Below are positions 34,210 through 44,410 of a stretch of 64,000 nt of DNA, one piece after another. The position numbers were made by a program, and so were the translations under genes. Each line of letters opens with the position of its first letter. Positions within the stretch are counted from its first letter, which is position 1. Source of the stretch: Putridiphycobacter sp965230485 (lineage in GTDB: Bacteria; Bacteroidota; Bacteroidia; Flavobacteriales_D; Crocinitomicaceae); NCBI GenBank assembly GCA_965230485.1, contig CBDDLA010000001.1, forward strand, positions 3,348,001-3,412,000, given 5' to 3'. Under the pieces are notes generated by a model. It did no database searches. It saw only the letters and a program-made list of their open reading frames with translations, and had not been told where the DNA came from.

Positions 34210-35526
34210 TTAGTTTAAGATAATTTTCTGAACTTTGGTCTGATTACCAGATTTAAGAGATATAATATACATCCCCCTCTTTATACGATCAGGAATTTGA
34301 ATTTGCTCTGTGCCATCTCCAATAAATTTTTTCCAAATTACCTGGCCATTAGTATTGTAAAGTAATAGCGTCGATTTTCCATCAATACCATTTAAATTGA
34401 TCCTTCCATTAGAAGGATTGGGATATATCGTCAAATTTGGGCTGAGTTCAGACGCTGGTGGATCAGATAGATCAAGTCCACTGCACATAACTGGATTTAA
34501 CTTTTGCCAAATAGTATCGCAATATAAAGTTGGGACTAAAGCATTGTCAGGATTATTCCCCATTCTTACTACTACAAGATTGTTTTGAGGCGAAACATTT
34601 AAAATTTGACCATTCTTCCCCATGGCAGCATAAACATCATTTGGAGCATTTTGAAAAGCCGAACCTTGAAAAACAAATTGCAAACCTGGTAGCATAAATG
34701 AAGCCTGACCATTAAGCCACCATAAATAGCCATATGAATTATTTAACGGTTGGGAAGGTGTAATCATATCTGTTAAATAGCCTATATCATTCATCACCTG
34801 TGTACCATTCCAATTGCCATTATTGAGCATTAACAATCCAAACCTTGCCATACTTCTTGGTTTTGAAAAATACACTTTATTAAAGCCTAACGATACAAAA
34901 AAACCATCCATTCCTGTTGGTGTCTTCAATCGTGGAGTAAGGTAAGCATTGAAGTTTGCTCCACTTGCAGCCGAAACGACATCTTGAAGCAATGTATAGG
35001 GTGCATTATGATAAGCCCATCTGGTTTCAGGATCAGCTTTATAAATCAAGCAGCTAGGGTTTGTACAATTTACATCAGGTACACCATCATCTAGTCCTGT
35101 AGTCATAGATAGTTGATGTTTGATTGTAATTTTTTCTTCCTGAGCTGAACTCAAATTAGTCCAGCCTACTCCTAAATAATCAGAAGTTGTGTCAGAAATA
35201 TTAAGGAGTCCTTCTTCCTGAGCTTTTCCCACCATAAAAGCTGTAATTGTTTTTCCGGCAGAAGCCCAATACCATAAGCTATCCATGGTAAAATCATCAA
35301 AGTACTTTTCAATCACTATTTTGCCGTCTTTTAACACAATGAAAGCTTTAGTATTACTCTCCTCTAGAAAATCATATAAGGGCGGTAACTGATCAGAACA
35401 CCATCCTATAGCATCCAATGAAACGGTGTCCCAGGTATTGGTTGAAGTAGGCGGAAAATACAGATTTTGAGAAAAACCTTGAGATAGGGCAATTAGCAAA
35501 GCAAACACAACCGAAAATAACTTCAT
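34210..35526 (-). CDS. Secreted serine hydrolase (class C beta-lactamase fold) with T9SS sorting domain
   Basis: 438 residues. Signal peptide (KLFSVVFALLIALSQGFSQ); the beta-lactamase/penicillin-binding fold has SAGK (SxxK) in WYWASAGKT and AYHN (YxN). The last 75 residues (YPNPSNGRINL to KVQKIILN) are a type A type IX secretion sorting domain, so it is exported across the outer membrane. Substrate unknown; D-peptidase or esterase activity is typical. The upstream region to 35709 holds the start sites of two divergent genes, with no clear promoter found. Confidence 0.87.
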   Translation of the reverse strand: MKLFSVVFALLIALSQGFSQNLYFPPTSTNTWDTVSLDAIGWCSDQLPPLYDFLEESNTKAFIVLKDGKIVIEKYFDDFTMDSLWYWASAGKTITAFMVGKAQEEGLLNISDTTSDYLGVGWTNLSSAQEEKITIKHQLSMTTGLDDGVPDVNCTNPSCLIYKADPETRWAYHNAPYTLLQDVVSAASGANFNAYLTPRLKTPTGMDGFFVSLGFNKVYFSKPRSMARFGLLMLNNGNWNGTQVMNDIGYLTDMITPSQPLNNSYGYLWWLNGQASFMLPGLQFVFQGSAFQNAPNDVYAAMGKNGQILNVSPQNNLVVVRMGNNPDNALVPTLYCDTIWQKLNPVMCSGLDLSDPPASELSPNLTIYPNPSNGRINLNGIDGKSTLLLYNTNGQVIWKKFIGDGTEQIQIPDRIKRGMYIISLKSGNQTKVQKIILN

Positions 35527-35709
35527 GATATACCTTTTATTAATATGACTAAATATAATTAAAAAGGTTTAATCATTTTCTTCTTAAAGAAGATTTGAAC
35601 TTGTAAACACAGATTAGTAAGAGTTTAAATGTTAAAAAAGCATTTTTTAAGAGGACAAATTTGTATTTTTAACCAATTGGCATTCCAAACACTAAATAAA
35701 TTTTAATTT

Positions 35710-37677
35710 ATGAAAAGCTTATATCTATTTTTACTTTTGAGCCTACCTGTAATAGGGTGGAATCAATCATCTGTTTATGGTGTAGATCCATATAGTTCAG
35801 ATTTACATTCAATTGATACAACTACGCTGATATCTACTACCATAACACTAACATCAAATACAGGTACTGTTGATGGGTGTAATGGACTAGCAACTGACCC
35901 ATGCGGTGGGACTACATATGTTATATATCAGTCTTCTGGTACACGCTATCTTGGGACAGTCAATTTAACAACAGGTGTGATTACTGAAACAGGGTCTTTA
36001 TCTGATAATGTGTCAACAATAGCATATGATTATAACACCAGCATTCTCTATGGTGTAACAGGTGATGGGGCTAATACACCTGAGACATTGTATGAAATAA
36101 ACACGACTACTGCAGCTATGACACTAATAATTGCACTAGGAAACGGAGATGATGGAGAAGCGTTGACTTTCAATCCAACAGATAATCTATTGTATCATTG
36201 GAGCGGATGGGGATTAGGTGATGTAGTTATGGAGACAATAGATCCGTCAACATTTGTTATTTCGCCAATTACGCTTTCGGGAGATGATATTCTCAATGTC
36301 GGTTCAGCTGTATATACAGGAGGCGGTTTTTTAGTATCTGACATTAATGATGGAACATTACATTGGGTAACTTCAACAGGAACTGTTACAAATACAACAA
36401 GTAATTTAGCACTTAAAGGTCTTGCTTTTTCTGCAATACCATCTCCTACCTTATCATTGTTGGGTACACCAGGTACGGTCATTTGCCCTTCTGATTCTGT
36501 TATGATACAGACCATTGCAACAGGAGCTGGTCTTACCTATGAATGGTTTGATGGTTCCAACGTTTCTACAGGAATCACAAACCCTACTATAACTTCTGAT
36601 ACGGCTGGTACTTTTACATGTGAAATAACCGATCTTTGTGGTGTTACAGTGTCAAGTTCAATTACGCTCACTACAGGTACTAACCCGGTTTTTCAACTGA
36701 CACCATCAGGTACCAACAGTATTTGTCCTGGTGACAGTCTGCTTGTTTCAGCAAATATTACAGGTACTGACCAATGGTTCTTTAACGGTACTTCAATAGC
36801 TGGAGAAACAAATGACTCCATTTATCTTTTTAATGAGGGAGTTTATAATATGATACATACTAATGCTGATGGTTGTTCTGACTCAGCATCAGTTGGTATA
36901 ACCATTACATTTAATTCTGTACCGAATGTAACACTAACACCTTCTGGAAATGCGGAGTACTGTCCAGGAGATAGTGTGGAGCTCCAAGTTAATACTGGTG
37001 GAGGAGCGATTCAATGGTACCTTAATGGAACAGCAATACCGAATGCTAACGCAAATTCATATTATGCCTCCTCAATAGGGAGCTATAATGTAATTAAAAC
37101 TAACCTGAGTGGCTGCCAGGATTCGTCTTCAGTTCCTATTTCTGTTTCTGAAGCCATGGTTCCTAGCGTGATCTTGACCCCATTTCCTCAGGTTATTTTT
37201 TGCGGACCAAATACGGTAGATATTTCAGTTAATAATGGAGGAGGAACGAGACAGTGGTATAAAAATGGGGTGGCAATTTCAGGTGAAATTGGTATGTCTT
37301 ATACAGTCTCTAGTCCTGGTATATACAATGTATTAAAAACAAATATGAGTGGCTGTTCAGATTCCGCCGCCATAGGAACTGCTGCTATAGATACTTGTTT
37401 ATTGAACATTAACGAATTCAGCTTAAACTTATCATTTGAGATGTATCCTAACCCAGTTAGTGAAAAAGTATATTTAGAGTTTCCTTCGGATTGGATAGGA
37501 AAAATAGAATCTATTTCTATTTTTAGCTTAGATGGTAAATTGGTTGTATACTTGCCTAAGGAAAGCCTATTGAAAGATATTATTGACATTCAAACAGAAG
37601 GGATTCAATCAGGCATCTATGTGGTCGAAGTTCAAACTCAGTATCAGAAAGTTCATAAAGAGTTAATGATTGAATAA
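35710..37677 (+). CDS. T9SS-secreted multi-domain surface protein with Ig-like repeats
   Basis: 655 residues. Signal peptide (YLFLLLSLPVIGW). The N-terminal 240 residues form a beta-propeller-like repeat region (SVYGVDPYSSDLHSIDTTT). Four Ig-like repeats of about 75-80 residues follow, starting near residues 250, 328, 406 and 486; the last three share LTPS/LTPF, CPGDS, QWY.NG and GCxDS. The end (about 575-655, MYPNPVSEKVYLEF to HKELMIE) is a type A T9SS sorting domain. No enzyme motif; surface adhesion or structural role is likely. Confidence 0.85.
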   Translation: MKSLYLFLLLSLPVIGWNQSSVYGVDPYSSDLHSIDTTTLISTTITLTSNTGTVDGCNGLATDPCGGTTYVIYQSSGTRYLGTVNLTTGVITETGSLSDNVSTIAYDYNTSILYGVTGDGANTPETLYEINTTTAAMTLIIALGNGDDGEALTFNPTDNLLYHWSGWGLGDVVMETIDPSTFVISPITLSGDDILNVGSAVYTGGGFLVSDINDGTLHWVTSTGTVTNTTSNLALKGLAFSAIPSPTLSLLGTPGTVICPSDSVMIQTIATGAGLTYEWFDGSNVSTGITNPTITSDTAGTFTCEITDLCGVTVSSSITLTTGTNPVFQLTPSGTNSICPGDSLLVSANITGTDQWFFNGTSIAGETNDSIYLFNEGVYNMIHTNADGCSDSASVGITITFNSVPNVTLTPSGNAEYCPGDSVELQVNTGGGAIQWYLNGTAIPNANANSYYASSIGSYNVIKTNLSGCQDSSSVPISVSEAMVPSVILTPFPQVIFCGPNTVDISVNNGGGTRQWYKNGVAISGEIGMSYTVSSPGIYNVLKTNMSGCSDSAAIGTAAIDTCLLNINEFSLNLSFEMYPNPVSEKVYLEFPSDWIGKIESISIFSLDGKLVVYLPKESLLKDIIDIQTEGIQSGIYVVEVQTQYQKVHKELMIE

Positions 37678-37720
37678 CCACTTAATCTTTCATTATCAGG
37701 TAAGCTAGATCTATCCCACA

Positions 37721-37751
37721 TTGATAACTAAATATTTATTCTCTAGTTTTG
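37721..37751 (+). promoter_or_regulatory. Promoter of the MBL-fold hydrolase gene
   Basis: TTG (37721-37723), a 20-base spacer and TAGTTTTG (37744-37751) match the Bacteroidota pattern. The expected transcription start is near 37758, 20 bases before the ATG at 37778. Confidence 0.65.
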
Positions 37752-37777
37752 TGGGCTTATCTTTAGGTGTTTTGTGA

Positions 37778-38917
37778 ATGAAAAATAAACTTTTTAAAAT
37801 TTTAAAAGTTATGATTTGGGCAATTTTGTCATTAGTTGTTGTATTGAGCATCATCACTTTTTTTTATATGCGACAAAGCAAATTTGGAAAGACTCCATCT
37901 GGAGAAAGACTTGAAATCATGGAAAAATCTCCAAATTTTAAAAATGGTCAATTTCAAAATTTAAATGATACACCTCAATTGGCTGAGGGGCACACAGTAT
38001 TAAGTGTGATGTATAATTTCTTATTTAAGACCTATCCCCGAACAAAACCAAAAGATGTAATCCCTTCCATTAAAACAGATTTAAAATCTATTCCGCTTCA
38101 TGAAAATGTATTAATATGGTTTGGTCATTCATCATACTATTTACAATTGGACGGCAAACGTCTTTTGGTTGACCCTGTTTTTAGCGGAAATGCTTCGCCT
38201 ATTCCAGGCTCAATGAAATCTTTCGAAGGTACCGATATTTACCATGTTGAAGATTTTCCTGATATTGACTATTTACTCATCTCTCATGACCACTATGACC
38301 ATGTTGATTATCAAACATTAATTAATTTCAAAGATAAAATCTCTACTGTGATTTGTGGTTTAGGAGTAGGGGCGCATTTTGAATCATGGGGTTATCCTCG
38401 TGAAACCATAATTGAAAAAGATTGGCATGGTTCTATAAAGCTAGATACCAATTTTTCATTGTTTGTTGAACCCTCCCGTCATTTTTCAGGACGGGGATTT
38501 TCAAGAAATAATACTTTATGGGTGTCTTATGTTCTAAAAACAACTGATCTGACTATTTATTTAGGTGGAGATAGCGGATATGACACACATTATTTGAAAA
38601 TTGGAAAAAAGCACGGACCATTCGATTTAGCTGTTTTAGAAAACGGACAATATAATCCAGCATGGCCTTATATTCATCATCAACCAGAACAAGTGTTAAT
38701 GGCCGCTAGAGACTTAGGGGCAAAACGGATTTTCCCTGTCCATTCTTCAAAATTTGCCTTGTCTAGTCATCCATGGGATGAGCCATTAAAAGAGATTACT
38801 GAACTTAATGCGTCTAAAGGATTTAATATTCCATTGGTTACCCCTATTGTAGGTGAGCGCGTAAATTTAAGTGATACTGCTCAATCTTTTAAACGGTGGT
38901 GGGTTGGGTTAGAATAA
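37778..38917 (+). CDS. Membrane-anchored MBL-fold metallohydrolase (UlaG/NAPE-PLD-like)
   Basis: 379 residues. One N-terminal membrane helix (about 8-30); the metallo-beta-lactamase domain has the metal motif HDHYDH (170-175), an upstream WFGHSSYYLQLDG and VDPVFSGNASP, and further histidine motifs (PSRHFSGRG, GDSGYD, FPVHSSKF). This combination is typical of the NAPE-PLD-like/UlaG group of lactonase or phosphodiesterase-type enzymes. It is preceded by a strong promoter and followed after 11 bases by a TlpA-like gene. Confidence 0.85.
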   Translation: MKNKLFKILKVMIWAILSLVVVLSIITFFYMRQSKFGKTPSGERLEIMEKSPNFKNGQFQNLNDTPQLAEGHTVLSVMYNFLFKTYPRTKPKDVIPSIKTDLKSIPLHENVLIWFGHSSYYLQLDGKRLLVDPVFSGNASPIPGSMKSFEGTDIYHVEDFPDIDYLLISHDHYDHVDYQTLINFKDKISTVICGLGVGAHFESWGYPRETIIEKDWHGSIKLDTNFSLFVEPSRHFSGRGFSRNNTLWVSYVLKTTDLTIYLGGDSGYDTHYLKIGKKHGPFDLAVLENGQYNPAWPYIHHQPEQVLMAARDLGAKRIFPVHSSKFALSSHPWDEPLKEITELNASKGFNIPLVTPIVGERVNLSDTAQSFKRWWVGLE

Positions 38918-38928
38918 TTTTTTTGGAT

Positions 38929-40308
38929 ATGGTTTATACATTTAGAACGGCTCTTCTTTTTTTTATTTTTATAAATGGACTAACTTATGGTATTGGACAA
39001 GGCAATATTAAAATTTCTGGTATAGTTGATCATCCAAATTCTGATTCTATTAACATTCAATTTTCTAATCAGTTGACTGTTAAAACGTTTTATTTAGATG
39101 AGTATAACAAGTTTTCAGGACAGCTTAATTTACCTGAAGGTTATTACCATTTATCTGATGGGATTGAAGGCACCACAATTTATCTTATCCCGAATAGTAC
39201 AATTAGTTTAACAGTTGATTCGAAGCAGTTTGATGAAACACTACACTATGAAGGGGAAGCAGCTTTTGAGAACAATTATTTGGCTAAAAAGTTTTTAGTA
39301 AAAGAAGGCTTCGGGAAGTATTTATACTATAATTTTTATGCGAAACTAAAAGAGGAAGAATTCTTAAAAAGCGCAGATTCACTTTATCAAATTCAAGTCG
39401 AATTGTTAAATACTTACCCTAATTTATCAACCGGATTTAGAGACCTTGAAACAGCAAGATTAAAAATTGAATTATTGCAAAAATATTCATCTTTCGAGTC
39501 TATGAAAAGATTTGTGACAGGAAATAGAGATTATAAGGTATCTGAAAATTATCCTGATCCATATCAGAATCTTGATTTAAATGATGAAAAGCTTTATCAG
39601 GTATTTCCTTATCTTATGCTTTTGAGAACTTACTTACAAAGCTCGACTAGAAACAAATTACCAAAAAACTATAAAGGAGATTATCATATGGCCTATTTAA
39701 ATACAATTGATCAGACAATAGAAAGCCAGAAAATCAAAAATGAGTTAGTCTATATTTTTGGAAACATAGAATTTGATTATACCAAGCAACCTGACAGCGC
39801 CTATAGATTGATTCAGCAAATACAGACGAATGAATTATACAGTAAAGAAATAGCAAAAAGTTATGCTTTGAGACAAAAATTTTCAAAAGGGAGCCTTTCA
39901 CCAGATTTTTTATTGCGAAATTTTGATGAAGAATTGGTTTCACTTAATGACTTTGGTGGAAAATTGGTTTATATCGATATTTGGGCGACTTGGTGCAGTC
40001 CTTGTTTAAAAGAGATCCCTGATTTACAAGAGTTAATTGCGTATTTTGAGGGACAGGAGATTGCTTTTGTCAGCATTTGTGCCTTGGATACCAAGGAAAA
40101 GTGGAAAAAAATGGTCAACGACAAGTCGCTTAATGGTATTCAATTATTTGAACCTAATAAAAATAGCGATTTTTTAAACGCCTATAATGTACAGGGCGTC
40201 CCTCGTTTTATTCTTATCAATAAAAAAGGAAAAATTATTGATCCAAATGCAAAGCGTCCATCTGATCCAACCTTAAAAGAAGATATTAAGCGGTATTTGG
40301 AAGAATAG
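38929..40308 (+). CDS. TlpA-like thiol:disulfide oxidoreductase, secreted
   Basis: 459 residues from the ATG at 38929; a frame opening at 38896 adds an unnatural N-terminus overlapping the previous gene. Signal peptide about 5-25 (ALLFFIFINGLTYGIG). Residues about 25-310 form an N-terminal domain like the DUF4369-type and helical spacer of Bacteroidota TlpA proteins. The C-terminal thioredoxin domain has the active-site WCSPC (C356, C359) in IWATWCSPCLKEIPD. Periplasmic thiol reduction or cytochrome maturation is expected. Confidence 0.85.
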   Translation: MVYTFRTALLFFIFINGLTYGIGQGNIKISGIVDHPNSDSINIQFSNQLTVKTFYLDEYNKFSGQLNLPEGYYHLSDGIEGTTIYLIPNSTISLTVDSKQFDETLHYEGEAAFENNYLAKKFLVKEGFGKYLYYNFYAKLKEEEFLKSADSLYQIQVELLNTYPNLSTGFRDLETARLKIELLQKYSSFESMKRFVTGNRDYKVSENYPDPYQNLDLNDEKLYQVFPYLMLLRTYLQSSTRNKLPKNYKGDYHMAYLNTIDQTIESQKIKNELVYIFGNIEFDYTKQPDSAYRLIQQIQTNELYSKEIAKSYALRQKFSKGSLSPDFLLRNFDEELVSLNDFGGKLVYIDIWATWCSPCLKEIPDLQELIAYFEGQEIAFVSICALDTKEKWKKMVNDKSLNGIQLFEPNKNSDFLNAYNVQGVPRFILINKKGKIIDPNAKRPSDPTLKEDIKRYLEE

Positions 40309-40336
40309 CTTTTGGCAAAAGTGAGGTTGATGTAAA

Positions 40337-41944
40337 TTAAGCTTTTTCTAAAGCGACTTTTACAAACTCTTTAAACAAAGGGTGAGGATTTAGCACAGTA
40401 CTTTTATACTCAGGATGATATTGTACACCAACAAACCACTTATGATTGGGTATTTCTACTACCTCTACTAAATTTGTTTTAGGATTTTTACCAGTCGCAA
40501 TCATGCCTTTGTTTTCGAAATCGGAAAGGTATTGATTATTAAATTCGTACCGGTGACGGTGACGCTCACTAATGTTTGGGGTTTGATACGCATTAAATAG
40601 CTTGGAATTTTCTTCTATCTGACAATCATAAGCGCCCAACCTCATGGTGCCTCCCATATCAATGATATTTTTTTGCTCTGCCATTAAGTCTATCACTTTA
40701 TACGCAGAATCTTCATCCATTTCAGATGAATGGGCATTTTTCCAACCCAATACATTTCTAGCATATTCTATAACAGCACATTGCATACCTAAACAAATAC
40801 CTAAGAAAGGAATATTATTTTCACGAACATATTTTATAGCCGTAATTTTACCTTCAATGCCACGAGAACCAAATCCTGGTGCGACCAGTAAACCTTGACA
40901 ATCTTTTAACACAGAAGCTATGTTTTCTTCAGTTATTTCTTCAGAATGAATCCAATTTATATTAACCTTACAATCGTTTGCAGCACCTGCATGACCAAAA
41001 GCTTCAACAATTGATTTATAGGCGTCTTTTAATTCAATGTATTTCCCAACCAGGGCAATGTTAACTGAATGAGTAGGCTTGCTGATCTTGTCTAAAAATG
41101 CCTGCCATTCATTTAAGTTGGGTTCATTCAGGGTAGACAAGCCCAGTTTATCCATGACCACTAAATCCAATTTTTCTTCTAGCATCAAAAGCGGAACTTC
41201 ATAAATCGAAGAGGCGTCAATGGATTGAATGACAGCTTCATTACTAACATTACAGAATTTCGCTATTTTAGTGCGAATAGATGGATCAAGCTGACGTTCT
41301 GTTCTACAAACCAAAATATCTGGTTGAATACCCTCTTCTCTTAATTCTTTGACAGAGTGCTGAGTGGGTTTGGTTTTTAATTCACCTGCAGCTGCCAGGT
41401 ATGGCACTAAAGTTAAATGTATCACCAAGCAATCCTTAGGTAATTCCCAAACCAACTGCCTAACTGCTTCGATATATGGGAGTGATTCAATGTCGCCTAC
41501 GGTGCCCCCAATTTCAGTAATTACAATGTCAAAAGTTCCTTTCTTTCCTAAAATTTGAATCCTTTCTTTAATTTCATCAGTAATGTGCGGTACAACCTGA
41601 ACCGTTTTACCTAAAAACTCTCCCCGTCTCTCTTTTTCTATAACTGATTGGTAAATTCTACCAGTAGTTACATTATTGGCTTGAGAGGTATTAGAATTCA
41701 AAAATCTTTCATAATGACCAAGATCAAGGTCTGTTTCTGCACCATCATCAGTCACAAAACATTCACCATGCTCATAGGGATTTAACGTCCCTGGATCGAT
41801 ATTGATATATGGATCTAACTTCTGTATGGTAACTGAATAACCTCTGGATTGCAACAGTTTGGCAAGCGAAGCAGAAATGATTCCTTTACCTAATGATGAC
41901 GTAACTCCGCCGGTTACAAAGATATACTTTGTTGAGTGTGACAT
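40337..41944 (-). CDS. pyrG: CTP synthase
   Basis: 535 residues, full length. Converts UTP, ATP and glutamine to CTP. N-terminal synthetase domain starts with YIFVTGGVTSSLGKGI (P-loop) and GTLNPYEHGE; the C-terminal class I glutamine amidotransferase has the nucleophile in GICLGMQ and the histidine/glutamate in YHPE. First of a minus-strand series with the gene at 42037. The ATG is preceded by a short A/T-rich leader. No unusual feature. Confidence 0.98.
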   Translation of the reverse strand: MSHSTKYIFVTGGVTSSLGKGIISASLAKLLQSRGYSVTIQKLDPYINIDPGTLNPYEHGECFVTDDGAETDLDLGHYERFLNSNTSQANNVTTGRIYQSVIEKERRGEFLGKTVQVVPHITDEIKERIQILGKKGTFDIVITEIGGTVGDIESLPYIEAVRQLVWELPKDCLVIHLTLVPYLAAAGELKTKPTQHSVKELREEGIQPDILVCRTERQLDPSIRTKIAKFCNVSNEAVIQSIDASSIYEVPLLMLEEKLDLVVMDKLGLSTLNEPNLNEWQAFLDKISKPTHSVNIALVGKYIELKDAYKSIVEAFGHAGAANDCKVNINWIHSEEITEENIASVLKDCQGLLVAPGFGSRGIEGKITAIKYVRENNIPFLGICLGMQCAVIEYARNVLGWKNAHSSEMDEDSAYKVIDLMAEQKNIIDMGGTMRLGAYDCQIEENSKLFNAYQTPNISERHRHRYEFNNQYLSDFENKGMIATGKNPKTNLVEVVEIPNHKWFVGVQYHPEYKSTVLNPHPLFKEFVKVALEKA

Positions 41945-42036
41945 GAAAGTGCTTTTTTGTAACTACGGGGAACAAAGTTAAACACAATATCGAGACTCTA
42001 AACGGGATTGTAAAATTTATTTTTAAGAACCTTTAA

Positions 42037-42576
42037 TTATTGTAATTTATGCTTCTTAAAAAAGGCCTCCCAATTCCATAGGAAATGACTAACTATTTCA
42101 TCCATTCTTTTTAAAAATAATGGATTGGGAGAGTTCATGGTTTGAAAATACGATTCTTGGAAATCATTTAAATTATATTTATAAAAAACCGCTTTCGAAA
42201 TTCCATATAAATAAGTTTTTGATGGATAATTCACTTGTGAAATGAAAGAGGCCATCTCATCTATCAACTTTTGAAATTCATTATCCTCAAGGTCGAAAAT
42301 AGAGGCATATTTCGATATAATTTTACGTTCTAATGCTTCAAGATTATCTATTTCGTTATGTTGCTGAAGATAGTTTAAGTTTGCAGTAATAATGATTAAA
42401 AGAAACTGATTGTACGCATTTGAGGCAATATTTGGACACTTATTAAACGCAGGATCTTCGTTAATTGCGGTTGCAACATCTTCAAATCCGTTCTCAATAG
42501 CTTCTAATAATGCGTTAACAAAAATATTAGATAGTTGATCTTCGTCAATTCTTTTTCTTATAGCTAATCCAAACAT
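42037..42576 (-). CDS. Conserved hypothetical protein (helical)
   Basis: 179 residues, soluble, predicted mostly alpha-helical, with many leucines, asparagines and aromatic residues (FLWNWEAFFKKHKL at the end). It has a possible duplicated helix pattern but no recognised motif. It sits between pyrG and ubiE on the same strand (about 92-base gaps), so it may be its own short transcript. I cannot assign a family; homologues appear to be restricted to flavobacteria by memory. Confidence 0.6.
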   Translation of the reverse strand: MFGLAIRKRIDEDQLSNIFVNALLEAIENGFEDVATAINEDPAFNKCPNIASNAYNQFLLIIITANLNYLQQHNEIDNLEALERKIISKYASIFDLEDNEFQKLIDEMASFISQVNYPSKTYLYGISKAVFYKYNLNDFQESYFQTMNSPNPLFLKRMDEIVSHFLWNWEAFFKKHKLQ

Positions 42577-42669
42577 AAGTAGGTATACTTACTGACAAAA
42601 CTAATTGTTAATTGAATTCCTATCGGAACTGTATTGTGAAGTTGTTAACAGTAAAAAGTGTATCAGAAT

Positions 42670-43398
42670 TTATTTTTCACCCCAATAAATTGTTGCTATA
42701 CCGCCCGCTACAGTTTTCATTTTGCAGTTTTTGTAGCCAGTTTGATTCATTATTGCAATAAAATCTTCTCCCTCCGGAAAAGCAGCAATTGACTCTGGTA
42801 AATATTCATAAGCGCTTTTATCTTTAGATATAGCCTTTCCAATCGATGGTATAATATATTTCGAATGGAATTTATAATATTGCTTAATCGGAAATTTTTT
42901 TGGCTTAGAAAATTCTAAAATAACCCCTCTGCCTCCAGGTTTTAAAACTCGGTTTAACTCTGTCATTCCAGTCTTTAAATTTTGGAAATTCCTTACACCA
43001 AAAGCAACTGTGTACGCATCAAACGTATTGTTTTCAAACTTTAAATTTTCTGAATCTCCCAACTGCATGTCAATTACATCATTCACTCGGCGTTTTTTCA
43101 TCTTTTCTCTGCCAACTTCAAGCATGCCTTCAGAAATATCAACTCCAATTATCTTTTCAGGGTTAATTTTTAAAGCCTCAATCGCAAAATCTCCTGTACC
43201 TGTGGCCATGTCTAGAATGGTCTTCGGTTGCTTTTCGCCTAAGATTTTAATGGCCTTTTTTCGCCAAACCCTATCGATTCCTAGGGAAAGAAAATGGTTT
43301 AAGAAATCATACCTTTTTGAAATATTATTAAACATTTCTGCTACCTCTTCTTTTTTTGATGTGTTGGATTTATTGTATGGTTTAATTTGTTCAGACAT
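42670..43398 (-). CDS. ubiE: Demethylmenaquinone methyltransferase (UbiE/MenG)
   Basis: 242 residues. SAM-dependent methyltransferase; AEMFNNISKRYDFLNHFLSLGIDRVWRKKAI is the hallmark UbiE N-terminus (20-residue excerpt: MFNNISKRYDFLNHFLSLGI), followed by SAM motif I LDMATGTGDFAIEA and the VAFGVRNF and RGVILEFSKP motifs. In Bacteroidota this enzyme makes menaquinone. It lies 17 bases after the PfkB-type kinase gene. Confidence 0.95.
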   Translation of the reverse strand: MSEQIKPYNKSNTSKKEEVAEMFNNISKRYDFLNHFLSLGIDRVWRKKAIKILGEKQPKTILDMATGTGDFAIEALKINPEKIIGVDISEGMLEVGREKMKKRRVNDVIDMQLGDSENLKFENNTFDAYTVAFGVRNFQNLKTGMTELNRVLKPGGRGVILEFSKPKKFPIKQYYKFHSKYIIPSIGKAISKDKSAYEYLPESIAAFPEGEDFIAIMNQTGYKNCKMKTVAGGIATIYWGEK

Positions 43399-43415
43399 TT
43401 TGTATGGTATGTTTT

Positions 43416-44408
43416 TTACTGTATGGACTTAATGGCTTCATTCAATAATTGTTCTTTATCTACTGAAATAACGCCAACTTTTTCACAAACTAACCCACCT
43501 GCAAGGTTAGCTATTTCGGCAGTGTTTTTTTGATCGAGACCGCTAATTAGGCATAAGGTTGCAACACTTATCACTGTGTCACCAGCTCCAGACACATCTG
43601 CGATATTACGATAGTGAGCTGGAATAAAGTAATCCTTATTATTACCGTTTAAGTAAACACCATTTTCTGATAAAGTAATGAGTGTATATTGATTATTAAG
43701 TTTTTCCTTAAGTTCAGCAACGGCTTCTAAAAAAGCTGATTTGTTTGAAGGATAATCGAAATCGACTGATAATCCATTTTTTAACTCTTTTAAATTCGGT
43801 TTAAATAAAGTGACATTTTTATAGCTCAAAAAATTCTTCATCTTTGGATCAACACTGGTGACTATGTTGTTTTCATTGGCAAAATCAACAATTTGTTCAA
43901 TGATTTCTTTAGTCAAAATTCCTTTGTTATAGTCTTCAAAAATAATGGCATCAATTTCCTCAGAATTGACAATTTCCTTAATTTTTTCAAGTAAATTATA
44001 TTGCATTATTGAGTTTAATTCAATCGTTATTTCTTCATCTACCCTTAACAATTGCTGATTATTCCCAATGATTCTGGTCTTAACTGAAGTCATTCTATCA
44101 TCCGATTCTAGAACGCCCTTTGTAGATAAATGGTTTTCTCCCATTAGCTTGTTAAAAAGCTTACCATTTTCATCTTGACCTACAAATGAACAAATGAATG
44201 CTGTTGCACCCAATGCTTTAATATTTAATGCCACATTTGCAGCACCACCTAGGTGGTATGACCTTGATTCAAAATTAACGACCGGAACCGGTGCTTCTGG
44301 CGAAATTCTATTGACTTTTCCATAAATATAGGTGTCAATCATGATATCACCGACCACAATAATTTTTTTATCCGTAAATTGCTTAAATGCCCTTTTTATT
44401 TCGTCCAT
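43416..44408 (-). CDS. PfkB-family kinase, heptose-7-phosphate kinase type (RfaE/HldE N-domain)
   Basis: 330 residues. VVGDIMIDTYIYGKVNRISPEAPVPVV (start excerpt GDIMIDTYIYGKVNRISPEA) is characteristic of the HldE/RfaE1 kinase domain, and the anion hole and catalytic base are GAGDT (274-278, D277). This domain phosphorylates heptose-7-phosphate in ADP-heptose synthesis. The adenylyltransferase half of HldE is missing, and no separate rfaE2 or other heptose gene is nearby, so an ADP-heptose role is not proven. The stop/start gap to the aminotransferase gene is 2 bases, suggesting one transcript. Confidence 0.85.
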   Translation of the reverse strand: MDEIKRAFKQFTDKKIIVVGDIMIDTYIYGKVNRISPEAPVPVVNFESRSYHLGGAANVALNIKALGATAFICSFVGQDENGKLFNKLMGENHLSTKGVLESDDRMTSVKTRIIGNNQQLLRVDEEITIELNSIMQYNLLEKIKEIVNSEEIDAIIFEDYNKGILTKEIIEQIVDFANENNIVTSVDPKMKNFLSYKNVTLFKPNLKELKNGLSVDFDYPSNKSAFLEAVAELKEKLNNQYTLITLSENGVYLNGNNKDYFIPAHYRNIADVSGAGDTVISVATLCLISGLDQKNTAEIANLAGGLVCEKVGVISVDKEQLLNEAIKSIQ

Positions 44409-44410
44409 TT